A stretch of 25,491 nucleotides of DNA from JANSYP01 sp038751255 (GTDB lineage Bacteria > Pseudomonadota > Alphaproteobacteria > Rhodobacterales > Rhodobacteraceae), in the NCBI GenBank assembly GCA_038751255.1, contig JBCDGN010000054.1:1-25491 (forward strand), given 5' to 3'. Under the pieces are notes generated by a model. It did no database searches, was not told where the DNA came from, and worked only from the letters and a program-made list of their open reading frames with translations. The position numbers were made by a program, and so were the translations under genes. Positions 1 to 8,791 of this stretch are shown in pieces. Every line of letters starts with the position of its first letter. The first letter of the stretch is position 1.

Positions 1-6
1 ATCATC

Positions 7-36
7 TTCAATGTTAATTTTTTATTGTTTTATAAT
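7..36 (+). promoter_or_regulatory. Putative sigma70-type promoter for the DUF2975/YozG pair
   Basis: A perfect TATAAT (31-36) lies 18 bp downstream of a weak -35-like TTCAAT (7-12), inside a very AT-rich 50-bp leader unlike the GC-rich surroundings. The first start codon follows about 40 bp later. The -10 match is direct; promoter activity is inferred. Confidence 0.45.
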
Positions 37-77
37 AAAATTATAGTTTAGTGAAGCTCCAAGTGATTGGAGATTTT

Positions 78-602
78 ATGATGTCATTGACCCGGCAAAC
101 CACCCGTTTGGCACTGTTCTTATGTCATCTCACCAGCGCTGCGATGGTTGGCCTGGTCGCACTTGTGCTATTCGTATTTGCGGTTCCTGACATCCTACTG
201 GCGCAATTTCCTGCACCCTTCCAAGGCGTTCAGCCAGCATCCCAAGGGGTTTGGCTGGGCCTTGCAGGTGTGGCTGGCGCGACGCTTGGCGCACTTTTCT
301 GGATTCTATGGCAGATGCGAATTCTGTTTAAACTTTACGCGCGTAAGGAAATTCTGACGCAACGCTGTGCCCAGACCATCGCCAGGATCGGCCGTGGGTT
401 TTTGATATTGATGGTCCTTTCGATCCTCAACACACCCGTGCTCACGCTGCTACTCTCCATTGGGCAAGAAAACGGTTCGATGAGCATCGCGTTGAATGGT
501 CAACATGTCGGTTTGGCGCTCAGCGGAGGACTTTTGTGGTTAATCGGCCAAGTAATGGAAGAAGCCGCACGTCAGGCCGACGATTTGAAAGCGATTATTT
601 GA
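78..602 (+). CDS. DUF2975 family membrane protein
   Basis: Small integral membrane protein of about 174 residues with four hydrophobic segments: near the N-terminus, a second ending in a basic RILFKLYARKE stretch, a third around GFLILMVLSILNTPV, and a fourth just before the C-terminal GQVMEEAARQADDLKAII. That end is characteristic of DUF2975 proteins. The start is placed at ATG 78 because GGAG (69-72) sits 5 nt upstream; an in-frame GTG at 51 has no such site. The stop overlaps the start of the next gene by one base, so the two are translationally coupled. DUF2975 proteins are typically paired with a YozG-type regulator, as here. The molecular function of the family is unknown. Confidence 0.85.
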   Translation: MMSLTRQTTRLALFLCHLTSAAMVGLVALVLFVFAVPDILLAQFPAPFQGVQPASQGVWLGLAGVAGATLGALFWILWQMRILFKLYARKEILTQRCAQTIARIGRGFLILMVLSILNTPVLTLLLSIGQENGSMSIALNGQHVGLALSGGLLWLIGQVMEEAARQADDLKAII

Positions 603-823
603 TGCGGATCGTTGTGCGCCTAGACGTCATGCTGGCGCGTCGGAAAATGCGCTCTCGCGAACTCGCCGCTCGGATCGGGATCACTGAACAAAATCTCAGT
701 CTGCTTAAGTCGGGAAAGGTCAAAGGGATCCGCTTTGAGACCTTGGCCAAGATCTGTCAGGCGCTCGAGTGTCAGCCTGGCGATCTGCTAGAAGCAGCCC
801 CCGGTGACGGATCATTCAATTAG
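602..823 (+). CDS. YozG-like Cro/C1-type transcriptional regulator
   Basis: A 73-residue single-domain helix-turn-helix protein. It opens with MRIVVRLDVMLARRKM, then RELAARIGITEQNLSLLKSGKVKGIRFETLAKICQAL reads as the classic XRE HTH (helices 2-3 around residues 20-45), ending in the family-typical CQPGDLLE. ATG 602 shares its A with the TGA of the DUF2975 gene (TGATG), which fixes the start; the open frame continues upstream but only as a shadow of the previous gene. Such small regulators are usually co-encoded with DUF2975 proteins and probably autoregulate the pair. Its 3' end overlaps the convergent SOUL gene by 12 nt. Confidence 0.88.
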   Translation: MRIVVRLDVMLARRKMRSRELAARIGITEQNLSLLKSGKVKGIRFETLAKICQALECQPGDLLEAAPGDGSFN

Positions 824-1402
824 AAAGGCCACTTCGTTCCGCCGTTTCCAAGGCAGTGTGAATGGGTCATTATAGAAGTAATAGCGCGGATCTCCGACGG
901 TTTTCAGACCCTTCGAGGCAACCCAAGCTTTCAGCTCTTGCGTCTTTTTCCGCAGCTTCTGATCCGACCAAAGTCCGCTGAAACCGATCACCGCTTGAGT
1001 TTCTGGCTCCGTCTCTCGAATGGAGATCTGGTCGTTGTTGGGGCGCGGAAGGTCTGCAACATCGTGGGACCGCGGCATCATAAATTGCACCCGCCAGGCG
1101 TCTCCCGTTGCGGTTTGAGTCACTGGTGCTGTCATGGAAATCTTTTCTGAACCAGAATTTTTCCCAAAAATATAACCCGCCAACCCTCTGAACCCTTGTC
1201 TGATCGCACTGCCGCGGCTGCCCTCCACCTCTAGCTCTGCCACTATGTGGCTGTCGTAGCGACGCAACTCAAAAGGTCCGTCCGCAACGGAAACGGTGAA
1301 ATTGGGGATCTGATACCCATTATATATATTGTTTTCAGCTGTGACGGGCATGGCAACTACAGAAAAGACCGCGAGCGCCGCGGTACGCAGGAGAGAAAGC
1401 AT
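812..1402 (-). CDS. SOUL-family heme-binding protein, exported
   Basis: About 196 residues. An N-terminal Sec signal (MLSLLRTAALAVFSVVAMPVTA, cleavage near AENN) is followed by a SOUL domain: FELRRYDSHIVAELEVEG, GFRGLAGYIFGKN, KISMTAPV, a pro-rich PRPNND turn, and the family-typical end YNDPFTLPWKRRNEVAFLIE. SOUL proteins bind heme or tetrapyrroles; in bacteria most are uncharacterised periplasmic or lipoprotein-like proteins. The start at 1402 is chosen because it begins directly at the signal peptide. A GTG at 1462 would add 20 non-signal-like residues, and neither start has a strong Shine-Dalgarno. The gene is convergent with the YozG-like gene (12-nt tail overlap) and divergent from the short ORF at 1401. 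Confidence 0.85.
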   Translation of the reverse strand: MLSLLRTAALAVFSVVAMPVTAENNIYNGYQIPNFTVSVADGPFELRRYDSHIVAELEVEGSRGSAIRQGFRGLAGYIFGKNSGSEKISMTAPVTQTATGDAWRVQFMMPRSHDVADLPRPNNDQISIRETEPETQAVIGFSGLWSDQKLRKKTQELKAWVASKGLKTVGDPRYYFYNDPFTLPWKRRNEVAFLIE

Positions 1403-1508
1403 GGCGATGTCATTCTTCAACAGTATCGTATCTGCTACGGCTTTCACTGTGCTTTGGATCACCTGGCTTGGCCAGTGGACCCTTGATCAGACGGCGCGCG
1501 CAAGGTAA
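1401..1508 (+). CDS. Putative 35-residue small membrane protein
   Basis: Short ORF (ATG 1401, TAA 1506-1508) preceded by a strong ribosome-binding site AGGAGAG at 1389-1395, 5 nt before the ATG. The product starts MAMSFFNSIVSATAF, continues into a hydrophobic tryptophan-containing stretch (TVLWITWLGQW, residues about 16-26) and ends in a polar, basic tail (DQTARAR). This is the profile of a single-pass small membrane protein. It lies upstream of leuC and its start overlaps the start codon of the divergent SOUL gene. I recognise no family. It could be chance, but a good SD plus a clean transmembrane profile in a 108-nt frame is suggestive. Confidence 0.45.
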   Translation: MAMSFFNSIVSATAFTVLWITWLGQWTLDQTARAR

Positions 1509-1675
1509 TCGGCGCCATGCTGCAACGCGTTTTTGATATCGACGACCGGTCACGCCTCCCTTGGCGCTTCCACGGCCAGAGCCTGACGGTCACCGCACGA
1601 CTTTGATTCACCGCGCAGAGCATTCGGTGCTCGCTTGACGATGGATCACTTTCAGACTGCAAGAACGGAATAGCT

Positions 1676-3079
1676 ATGGCCAAGACGCTCTACGACAAAA
1701 TCTGGGACCACCATCTGGCACATGAAGAGGAGGATGGGACCAGTCTGCTCTATATCGACCGCCATTTGGTGCATGAGGTGACCAGCCCGCAAGCCTTTGA
1801 GGGGCTGCGCATGGCAGGACGCCCAGTGCGCGCACCACACAAAACTATCGCTGTGCCAGACCATAATGTGCCCACCACCCATGGGCGCGAAAACCCTGAA
1901 AATATGACGGAAGACAGCCGGGTGCAGGTGGCAGAGCTTGACAAGAACGCCAAAGAGTTCGGTATCCACTACTACCCGGTGTCCGATCATCGCCAGGGGA
2001 TCGTGCATATTGTCGGGCCTGAACAGGGCTGGACGCTACCGGGCATGACCGTTGTCTGCGGGGATAGCCACACCGCGACCCATGGTGCTTTCGGCGCGTT
2101 GGCGCACGGGATTGGTACCTCTGAGGTTGAGCATGTGCTCGCCACGCAGACGTTGATCCAGAAGAAGTCCAAGAACATGAAGGTCGAGATCACCGGCCAA
2201 CTTCAGCCCGGTGTGACCGCGAAAGATATCACGTTGTCGATCATCGGGCACACCGGTACCGCCGGAGGCACAGGCTATGTGATCGAATACATGGGCGAGG
2301 CGATACGGTCACTCAGCATGGAAGGCCGCATGACTGTCTGCAACATGGCAATCGAAGGCGGCGCCCGGGCCGGACTAATCGCCCCAGACCAAAAGACCTT
2401 CGACTATGTCAAAGGCCGCCCCAATGCGCCGAAGGGTGAAGACTGGGATAAGGCGATGGCGCATTGGCAATCGCTTTTCAGCGACGAAGACGCTGATTGG
2501 GACGAAGTTGTCACTATCCGCGGTGAAGATATCGCACCCGTGGTCACGTGGGGCACCTCACCAGAAGATGTCTTGCCGATTACCAGTGTTGTGCCCAATC
2601 CCGAAGACTTCGAGGGCGGCAAGATCGACGCCGCGCGCCGTTCTATCGATTACATGGGGCTGACCCCGGGAATGAAGCTCAGCGATATCGAAATCGACAC
2701 TGTCTTCATCGGCTCCTGTACCAATGGCCGGATCGAAGATCTTCGTGCCGCCGCTGAAATCATTCGCGGCAAGAAGGTAAAAGAGGGCTTGCGCGCGATG
2801 GTGGTGCCCGGCTCCGGCCTCGTGCGGATGCAGGCCGAGGAAGAGGGACTGGCAGAGATCTTCAAGGACGCAGGCTTTGAATGGCGCCTCGCGGGCTGTT
2901 CCATGTGTTTGGCCATGAACCCTGACAAACTCGAGCCCGGAGAGCGCTGCGCAGCGACCTCGAACCGGAATTTCGAGGGGCGTCAGGGCCGCGGTGGGCG
3001 CACACATTTGCTCAGCCCCGCAATGGCCGCCGCTGCCGCCGTCACTGGTCACCTGACCGATGTCCGCGAGATGATGTGA
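1676..3079 (+). CDS. leuC: 3-isopropylmalate dehydratase, large subunit
   Basis: Catalyses, with LeuD, the isomerisation of 2-isopropylmalate to 3-isopropylmalate in leucine biosynthesis (cytoplasmic, 4Fe-4S enzyme of the aconitase superfamily). The 467 residues match the usual length and the N-terminus MAKTLYDKIWDHH is the canonical family start. The three cluster cysteines are visible: Cys348 in IGSCTNGR, and Cys408 and Cys411 in GCSMCLAMNPD. VCGDSHTATHGAFGALAHGIGTSEVEHVLATQ is the typical aconitase-fold signature. First gene of the leucine set; the HdeD-like gene follows after 14 nt and leuD after that. A weak TTGACG-type -35 lies at 1635-1640, but I see no convincing -10. No leucine-rich leader peptide was found upstream. 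Confidence 0.97.
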   Translation: MAKTLYDKIWDHHLAHEEEDGTSLLYIDRHLVHEVTSPQAFEGLRMAGRPVRAPHKTIAVPDHNVPTTHGRENPENMTEDSRVQVAELDKNAKEFGIHYYPVSDHRQGIVHIVGPEQGWTLPGMTVVCGDSHTATHGAFGALAHGIGTSEVEHVLATQTLIQKKSKNMKVEITGQLQPGVTAKDITLSIIGHTGTAGGTGYVIEYMGEAIRSLSMEGRMTVCNMAIEGGARAGLIAPDQKTFDYVKGRPNAPKGEDWDKAMAHWQSLFSDEDADWDEVVTIRGEDIAPVVTWGTSPEDVLPITSVVPNPEDFEGGKIDAARRSIDYMGLTPGMKLSDIEIDTVFIGSCTNGRIEDLRAAAEIIRGKKVKEGLRAMVVPGSGLVRMQAEEEGLAEIFKDAGFEWRLAGCSMCLAMNPDKLEPGERCAATSNRNFEGRQGRGGRTHLLSPAMAAAAAVTGHLTDVREMM

Positions 3080-3093
3080 AAGAGGATCGCTAG

Positions 3094-3615
3094 ATGAAAC
3101 CCTGGCTGAAATGGTTGCTTTTGGGCGGTCTGTCGATCGTCTTTGGCTTCTTCGTGCTCGCACATCCCTTCGCGGCTTCCATTGCCGTAACGACGCTCGC
3201 GGGTATTTTGTTCCTCGTCGCGGGCGCGTTCCAAACCATTATCGGGTTTCAGGAAACTGGAAACGGGGCGAAGCTTCTGGGGATCGGGCTTGGTATCTTG
3301 ATGCTCTTTCTTGGCTTGTCTTTGGCATTCAACCCGCTCCAAGGCGTGCTGTCACTGGCGCTGTTGGTCACGATCATCTTTGCGGTGGGCGGCGCATTGC
3401 GGCTTTATCTGGCTTATCAGATGCGCGATCAGCAGTTCTTCTGGCCAATGCTCATCTCTGGCGCACTTTCGGTCCTGCTCGCGGCTTATATCGCGGTGAA
3501 CTTCTTCGAGGTCGCGCCGCAGCTTCTGGGCATCCTTTTGGGGATCGAACTGCTTTTCAACGGTGCGGGACTGATTGTTCTGGCCTTCGTGCTGCGCAAG
3601 GCAAATTCGGCCTGA
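3094..3615 (+). CDS. HdeD-family (DUF308) membrane protein
   Basis: 173 residues, almost entirely hydrophobic, with six predicted membrane helices. Start MKPWLKWLLLGGLSIVFGFFVLAHP, followed by GILFLVAGAFQTIIGF, GIGLGILMLFLGLSLAFNP, LLVTIIFAVGGALRLYLAY, LISGALSVLLAAYIAV and LLGILLGIELLFNGAGLIVLAF. The GxxxxxxGxxxLxxP repeat pattern is that of DUF308/HdeD. In Escherichia coli HdeD is linked to acid resistance, but the biochemical role of the family is unknown. AGAGGA lies a few bases upstream of ATG 3094. It sits between leuC and leuD and so is probably co-transcribed with them, though nothing connects it to leucine synthesis mechanistically. Confidence 0.85.
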   Translation: MKPWLKWLLLGGLSIVFGFFVLAHPFAASIAVTTLAGILFLVAGAFQTIIGFQETGNGAKLLGIGLGILMLFLGLSLAFNPLQGVLSLALLVTIIFAVGGALRLYLAYQMRDQQFFWPMLISGALSVLLAAYIAVNFFEVAPQLLGILLGIELLFNGAGLIVLAFVLRKANSA

Positions 3616-3637
3616 GCCAGCAAAAACTAGACATTCT

Positions 3638-3656
3638 GGCGGGCCGTGGGCCTGCC
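3638..3656 (+). other. Intercistronic GC hairpin between the HdeD-like gene and leuD
   Basis: GGCGGGCC (3638-3645) pairs with GGCCTGCC (3649-3656) around a 3-nt loop, with one G-U pair, giving an 8-bp stem with no following U-tract. It lies just ahead of the leuD ribosome-binding site. It could act in mRNA processing or modulate leuD translation. Function is inferred. Confidence 0.4.
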
Positions 3657-3676
3657 TCTCCGATGGGAGAAACGAT

Positions 3677-4282
3677 ATGGAAAAATTCACCACACTGACC
3701 GGGGTCGCGGCGCCATTGCCATTGATCAATGTCGACACCGACATGATCATTCCCAAGCAGTTTCTGAAGACAATCAAGCGCTCTGGACTCGGCGTAAACC
3801 TCTTCGATGAGATGCGCTATCACGAAAACGGCGACGAAAACCCCGAATTCGTGCTGAACAAGCCCGCGTATCGTGACGCGAAAATCCTCATCGCGGGCGA
3901 TAATTTCGGCTGCGGGTCGTCGCGCGAACACGCACCTTGGGCATTGATGGATTTCGGCATCCGCTGCGTTGTGGCAACAAGCTTTGCCGATATCTTCCAT
4001 AACAACTGCTTCAAAAACGGGATTCTGCCCATTGCCACCCGTGACGCGCATGTCACCGAGTTGATGTCCCACGCCGAAAAAGGGGCCAATGCCACTATGA
4101 CGGTCGATCTGCACGAGCAGCACATCATCGCACCAGATGGCGAGAGGTTCGCCTTTGAGGTCGATCCGTTCCGGCGTCACTGCCTGCTGAACGGTCTCGA
4201 TGAGATTGGCCTGACGATGGAAAAGTCGCACCATATCGACCGCCATGAAGGACATCTTGAAGAGCATTTCCCCTGGCATTGA
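3677..4282 (+). CDS. leuD: 3-isopropylmalate dehydratase, small subunit
   Basis: Swivelling subunit of isopropylmalate isomerase. At 201 residues it is the family's usual size. Visible signatures are GVAAPLPLINVDTDMIIPKQFLK near the N-terminus (substrate contacts), and GDNFGCGSSREHAPWAL around residues 75-90, the hallmark of LeuD. The start is ATG 3677, which follows GGGAGAAA at 3665-3672. An open frame continues upstream to 3575 but that part is only a shadow of the HdeD-like gene. Downstream, a hairpin at 4316-4347 lies before the nuclease-like gene. Confidence 0.97.
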   Translation: MEKFTTLTGVAAPLPLINVDTDMIIPKQFLKTIKRSGLGVNLFDEMRYHENGDENPEFVLNKPAYRDAKILIAGDNFGCGSSREHAPWALMDFGIRCVVATSFADIFHNNCFKNGILPIATRDAHVTELMSHAEKGANATMTVDLHEQHIIAPDGERFAFEVDPFRRHCLLNGLDEIGLTMEKSHHIDRHEGHLEEHFPWH

Positions 4283-4315
4283 GCCCGGCTGGAAAGCATT
4301 CGTTAACCCAAACTG

Positions 4316-4347
4316 AAAGACCCTGCGGCCATGCTGCGGGGTCTTTT
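4316..4347 (+). terminator. Terminator-like hairpin after leuD, overlapping the next start codon
   Basis: A 13-bp stem (left arm 4316-4328 beginning AAAGACCC, right arm 4334-4346 ending GGGTCTTT; two G-U pairs) with a 5-nt loop at 4329-4333, followed by a short TTTT-C run. It looks like an intrinsic terminator for the leuC-leuD segment. The ATG proposed for the following ORF (4331-4333) lies within the loop. Confidence 0.6.
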
Positions 4348-5386
4348 CATATCTATACTGTTGTGGGTTTCTAGTGGACTTTCCGCGGACATTTTCCGGG
4401 TGGCTTTGCTTAACACCGAGCTTGATCGCAAAGGCCCCGGTCTCCTGCTGCGGGATATCGTATCGGACAAAGACGAGCAGGTCGCGGCTGTGGTCGATTT
4501 ATTGGTCGCGGCCGAGGCTGACATCGTGCTGCTTTTGCGTTTTGACTGGGATCTCGATGGCGCTGCGTTGAACGCCTTTGCTGATCGTCTCTTCAAAGCG
4601 GGGCTGGACTATCCGCACCGCCTTGCGCTTCGGCCCAATACCGGACTGGGCACGGGGCTCGACCTCGACGGGGACGGGCGCTTTGAAGGACCAAGAGATG
4701 CCCAAGGCTATGGGCTTTTCCCCGGCCAAAACGGAATGGCGCTGCTATCGCGCCTGCCCATTGACCGCGCAGGTGTGATCGATTTGAGCGATCTTCTCTG
4801 GCGTGACCTGCCTGGAGCAGAGATGCCTGTCACCGCCGCGGGAGGCCCTTATCCTTCTGAAGACGCCCAGGCGGCACAGAGGCTTTCCTCTGTAGGGCAT
4901 TGGGCCGTGCCGATCCGGTTGGCGTCCGGCGAACAGATCGCGGTTTTGGCCTATCACGCGAGCCCTCCGGTTTTTGATGGTCCCGAGGATGCCAATGGGT
5001 TGCGCAACGCAGACGAGCAACGACTGTGGCGGTCCTTTCTCGAAAGTAGACTCGCGACGCCACCGCCCAAGTTGCCGGTGGTGCTGATCGGAGGTGCGAA
5101 TGTCGATCCCAACAGAGGAGAGGGCCGCCGCGATGTCCTAAAGGAGCTTCTGTCATGGGATCGCCTGCAAGATCCGGAACCGCAGGGCGATGCGCCTGTC
5201 GCAGACGCCACTGTGGATTGGAGAGGCATAACGGACCCGCCATATTTAAGAGTGGATTATGTCTTGCCAGACCAAGTTTTTGAGGTGCTCGGGTCCGGTG
5301 TTTTGTGGCCGCCGGAGCCTGCCCGGGGGGAGCTTGTGAAACATGGCCTGGTCTGGGTTGACCTGGTACTGCCGCCGGGCCGCTAA
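4331..5386 (+). CDS. Endonuclease/exonuclease/phosphatase-family protein, exported
   Basis: 351 residues with a signal peptide (MLRGLFISILLWVSSGLSA) and then an EEP-fold domain: FRVALLNTELDRKGPGLLLRDI, DIVLLLRFDWD, an unusual NTGLGTGLDLDGDGRF segment with a Ca-loop-like DxDGDG motif, NGMALLSRLPI, and the C-terminal HGLVWVDLVL. The usual EEP GDFN motif reads GGAN here (residues 254-257), so the Asp is Gly, and the usual Asp-His pair near the end is Lys-His. A canonical nuclease activity is therefore uncertain. It lies between leuD and leuB, an arrangement I recall from other Rhodobacterales. The start lies in the loop of the leuD hairpin and has no clear SD; a later TTG (4361) is possible but would lose most of the signal peptide. 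Confidence 0.75.
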   Translation: MLRGLFISILLWVSSGLSADIFRVALLNTELDRKGPGLLLRDIVSDKDEQVAAVVDLLVAAEADIVLLLRFDWDLDGAALNAFADRLFKAGLDYPHRLALRPNTGLGTGLDLDGDGRFEGPRDAQGYGLFPGQNGMALLSRLPIDRAGVIDLSDLLWRDLPGAEMPVTAAGGPYPSEDAQAAQRLSSVGHWAVPIRLASGEQIAVLAYHASPPVFDGPEDANGLRNADEQRLWRSFLESRLATPPPKLPVVLIGGANVDPNRGEGRRDVLKELLSWDRLQDPEPQGDAPVADATVDWRGITDPPYLRVDYVLPDQVFEVLGSGVLWPPEPARGELVKHGLVWVDLVLPPGR

Positions 5387-5513
5387 GGTCCCTCGCCGCA
5401 AGATCGCACCCACAATCAGCCAGCGCTTCTTGACCCTGCAAGGCCTGCACGATACGCCGCCGCCGATGGCCGCATTGGGGCAAGCGAGCTCTGGCCGCGC
5501 AAGGAGACCGGAC

Positions 5514-6620
<1,107 letters not shown>

Positions 6621-6654
6621 GCGCATCGGGTCAGGATTGATGAGATAACCAGAC

Positions 6655-6674
6655 AAAAGACCAAGTCTTTTTTT
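6655..6674 (+). terminator. Rho-independent-type terminator after leuB
   Basis: AAAAGAC (6655-6661), loop CAA, GTCTTTT (6665-6671), continuing into a run of seven T (6668-6674). It lies about 35 nt downstream of the leuB stop. The stem is short and AT-rich but the U-tract is good. Confidence 0.6.
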
Positions 6675-7191
6675 GCGCCTTTGGAGCATGTCGGTGGGGC
6701 GGATTTTATCGATTTCGTTGTGAATGATCTCGATTGGACCGTCACAAGTCACTCATCCTTTGGCGGGCTGTCAGGCTCTAAGTCGACTTCTTTCTCGGAA
6801 AGCTTTGTCAGACTCTCGCCCGTTCTGCCAGAAAGCAAGCAACTTGTTGTGGAGCCTGTGTTTCAAGAAAGCCACCAGGCGATTGTAAAGCTCTAATCGA
6901 TGGCGCGCCTCAGACGGCACGCGCTTTGACAACCGACACTGATTGCCGATTTCAGAACACCCTGATCATCGTGTTCCGAGCCTACCTGAACCCATGAGAG
7001 CTGTTCCGGCGCACCCCCCCCTAATCCGGCGCAGACCGTCCGCCCAAGGCCTCACCGGACACTCGATGGACCGGACAGAACCCTGAGGGCTTGATAGGAC
7101 GCCTGTGCGTAGCTGCCTTGCGTTTTAGGCAATTCTATTTGCGTGGAAATCGCGCTAAATAAAAAGCCTCTCCTTTTGTTGAGTCGCCCCC
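6675..7191. other. Gene-poor intergenic stretch between leuB and the EamA transporter
   Basis: About 0.5 kb without a convincing gene. A 71-codon frame at 6681-6896 starts with TTG, has a low-complexity Ser-rich composition and no SD, so it was not called. A small inverted repeat TGCCT/AGGCA with an 8-nt spacer lies near 7112-7129. No tRNA, IS end or clear promoter was seen. Confidence 0.5.
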
Positions 7192-8166
7192 ATGTTTGGT
7201 TCTAGTCGCGTGCCCAAAGGCGCGTTGTTTGGACTTGCGAGCTTCGCAAGTTTCTCCACACACGATCTTGTCGTGAAATGGTTGGGGGAGACCTATCCCC
7301 CAACACAGATTCTGTTTTTCAGCATTCTCTTTGGCTTTCCGTTGCTGGCACTGATGTTGATCAGTCAAAAGGATGCAGGATCGCTGCGGCCGCGCCGTCC
7401 TGTTTGGACTGCCCTGCGGGCAGTTTCGGGGGCGATCACTGCTGCGGGGGCTTTTTACGCGTTCTCCAAGCTCCCAATGGCCGAAGTTTATGCTCTGATC
7501 TTTGCACAGCCGATGCTGATCACACTGCTGGCCATTCCGCTCTTGGGCGAAACAGTTGGATGGCGGCGGCGGCTTGCGATCGCCGTGGGTCTTTTGGGCG
7601 TGCTGATCGTCCTACGCCCAGGACCGTCTGGTTTAAGCCTTGCTCATGCGGCCGCAGGCGTGGCCGCGGTCACCGGTGCCTTCGCCGCAGTGATTGTGCG
7701 TAAGATCGGACGTGAGGAAAACAACGCGGTGCTTTTGGTGTACCCGATGCTGACAAATTTCATCCTCATGGGGGCAAGCCTGGCATTTTTCTATAAGCCG
7801 ATGCCGATCACAGCGCTCGGTGGAAATGCCGCCGTCGCAGCTTTGGGCTTTGTCGGCATGAGCCTGATGATCTTGGCCTATCGCAACGGCACTGCAGCAA
7901 CCGTCGCGCCCATGCAGTATTCGCAAATGATTTGGGCGATCCTGTTTGGCGCCCTGTTTTTTGACGAGTGGCCAGACTGGCCAACGCTTCTGGGTGTTTC
8001 GGTGATTATCCTGAGCGGGATTGCGATCCTTTGGCGTGAGAGCGATCCAGGCGTGTCGGAAAACCAGCCTGTGCTGAACAAAGGAACGCCATCGATTGGG
8101 GCCTATCCGCGCATTTTCCCGGGACTGCGCTTGCGATTTTCTAAGTGGCGAAAAAGCAAAGGCTGA
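7192..8166 (+). CDS. DMT-superfamily (EamA) transporter
   Basis: 324 residues with about ten transmembrane helices in two EamA repeats. Repeat 1 runs from KGALFGLASFASFSTHDLVVKWL through YAFSKLPMAEVYALIFAQPMLITLLAIPLLGETVGWRR (the family-typical end-of-repeat motif) to LIVLRPG. Repeat 2 ends with TAATVAPMQYSQMIWAILFGALFFDEWPDWPTLLGVSVIILSGI. A polar, basic cytoplasmic tail of about 40 residues follows. Such proteins export small metabolites, amino acids or drugs; the substrate cannot be deduced. It is monocistronic and flanked by gene-poor DNA. ATG 7192 has no strong SD; downstream ATGs would truncate helix 1. Confidence 0.88.
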   Translation: MFGSSRVPKGALFGLASFASFSTHDLVVKWLGETYPPTQILFFSILFGFPLLALMLISQKDAGSLRPRRPVWTALRAVSGAITAAGAFYAFSKLPMAEVYALIFAQPMLITLLAIPLLGETVGWRRRLAIAVGLLGVLIVLRPGPSGLSLAHAAAGVAAVTGAFAAVIVRKIGREENNAVLLVYPMLTNFILMGASLAFFYKPMPITALGGNAAVAALGFVGMSLMILAYRNGTAATVAPMQYSQMIWAILFGALFFDEWPDWPTLLGVSVIILSGIAILWRESDPGVSENQPVLNKGTPSIGAYPRIFPGLRLRFSKWRKSKG

Positions 8167-8791
8167 GGCTGGCCTCGGGCGAATGCAATATGCGTGAAGC
8201 AAATCCTTCGCGTCCTCGTGATACCGCCAGAGAGGTTGGGAACTGTTCATCTTTTTCTAAGGGCAACTCACCGACCACCCCTCCAAGCGGGAAATGGACC
8301 TCTGCGAGATCGGGATCGGTCGTACGGAGGATTTCGAAGCACGCGATTGTTTATCACGGTTTGAGGCGCCGCGGCCATCAATCCATAGCAACTCCGCTTG
8401 CAGATCGACCAAATTGCTCCGCGGTTGTGAGTGCTAACTTGGCACGTCATTAGCTTCACCCTGTATGCCAAAACACACAAACGGTACGTTCGATACGCTC
8501 AACCTCTCAAGGGTGTATGCGATCGTGAAAGTCGTTGCTCCGGTACCTGTGAAAGCAGTTGCCCAACCTGAGAATTTGACTTGTTCAGAGGACCAGGACC
8601 ATCGGGAAATTCTCGGCGTCAGCGCAACGGCACCTTAACAAAACGCAAACTTACTGAGTGCCGTGACCAAAAATCAATGTCATCTTCTCACCGCACATAC
8701 CCGCGGTTTACTCCGAATGCTTGGGGAGGGATTGTAGGTTTCGAACTCTTTTGCGATCCAGCAGCATTTAGCTGAGTCGAGGCGGTTTTGG
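8167..8791. other. Gene-poor stretch with a possible decayed reading frame
   Basis: About 0.6 kb without an intact gene. On the minus strand a frame open from 8350 to the TAG at 8143-8141 reads protein-like (for example FEILRTTDPDLAEVHFPLGG then VVGELPLEKDEQFPT). It is preceded by two stops (TAA TGA) and has no start, so it may be the remnant of a gene whose 5' part has decayed. Nothing else is recognisable up to the GntR gene, and no copy of the ATGGCATGCCAT palindrome is present. Confidence 0.35.

Noticed and set aside
1516..1605. 29-codon ORF beginning MLQRVFDIDDRSRLPW upstream of leuC, considered as a leucine leader peptide
   Set aside because: It has few leucines, no leucine run, no SD and no attenuator-like hairpin before leuC.
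5343..5513. Upstream extension of leuB
   Set aside because: The extension overlaps the EEP gene, has no LeuB similarity, and a strong AAGGAGA precedes ATG 5514 where the canonical N-terminus begins.
6681..6896. 71-codon ORF between leuB and the EamA gene
   Set aside because: TTG start, no SD, Ser-rich low-complexity composition and no recognisable motif; it also begins right after the leuB terminator.
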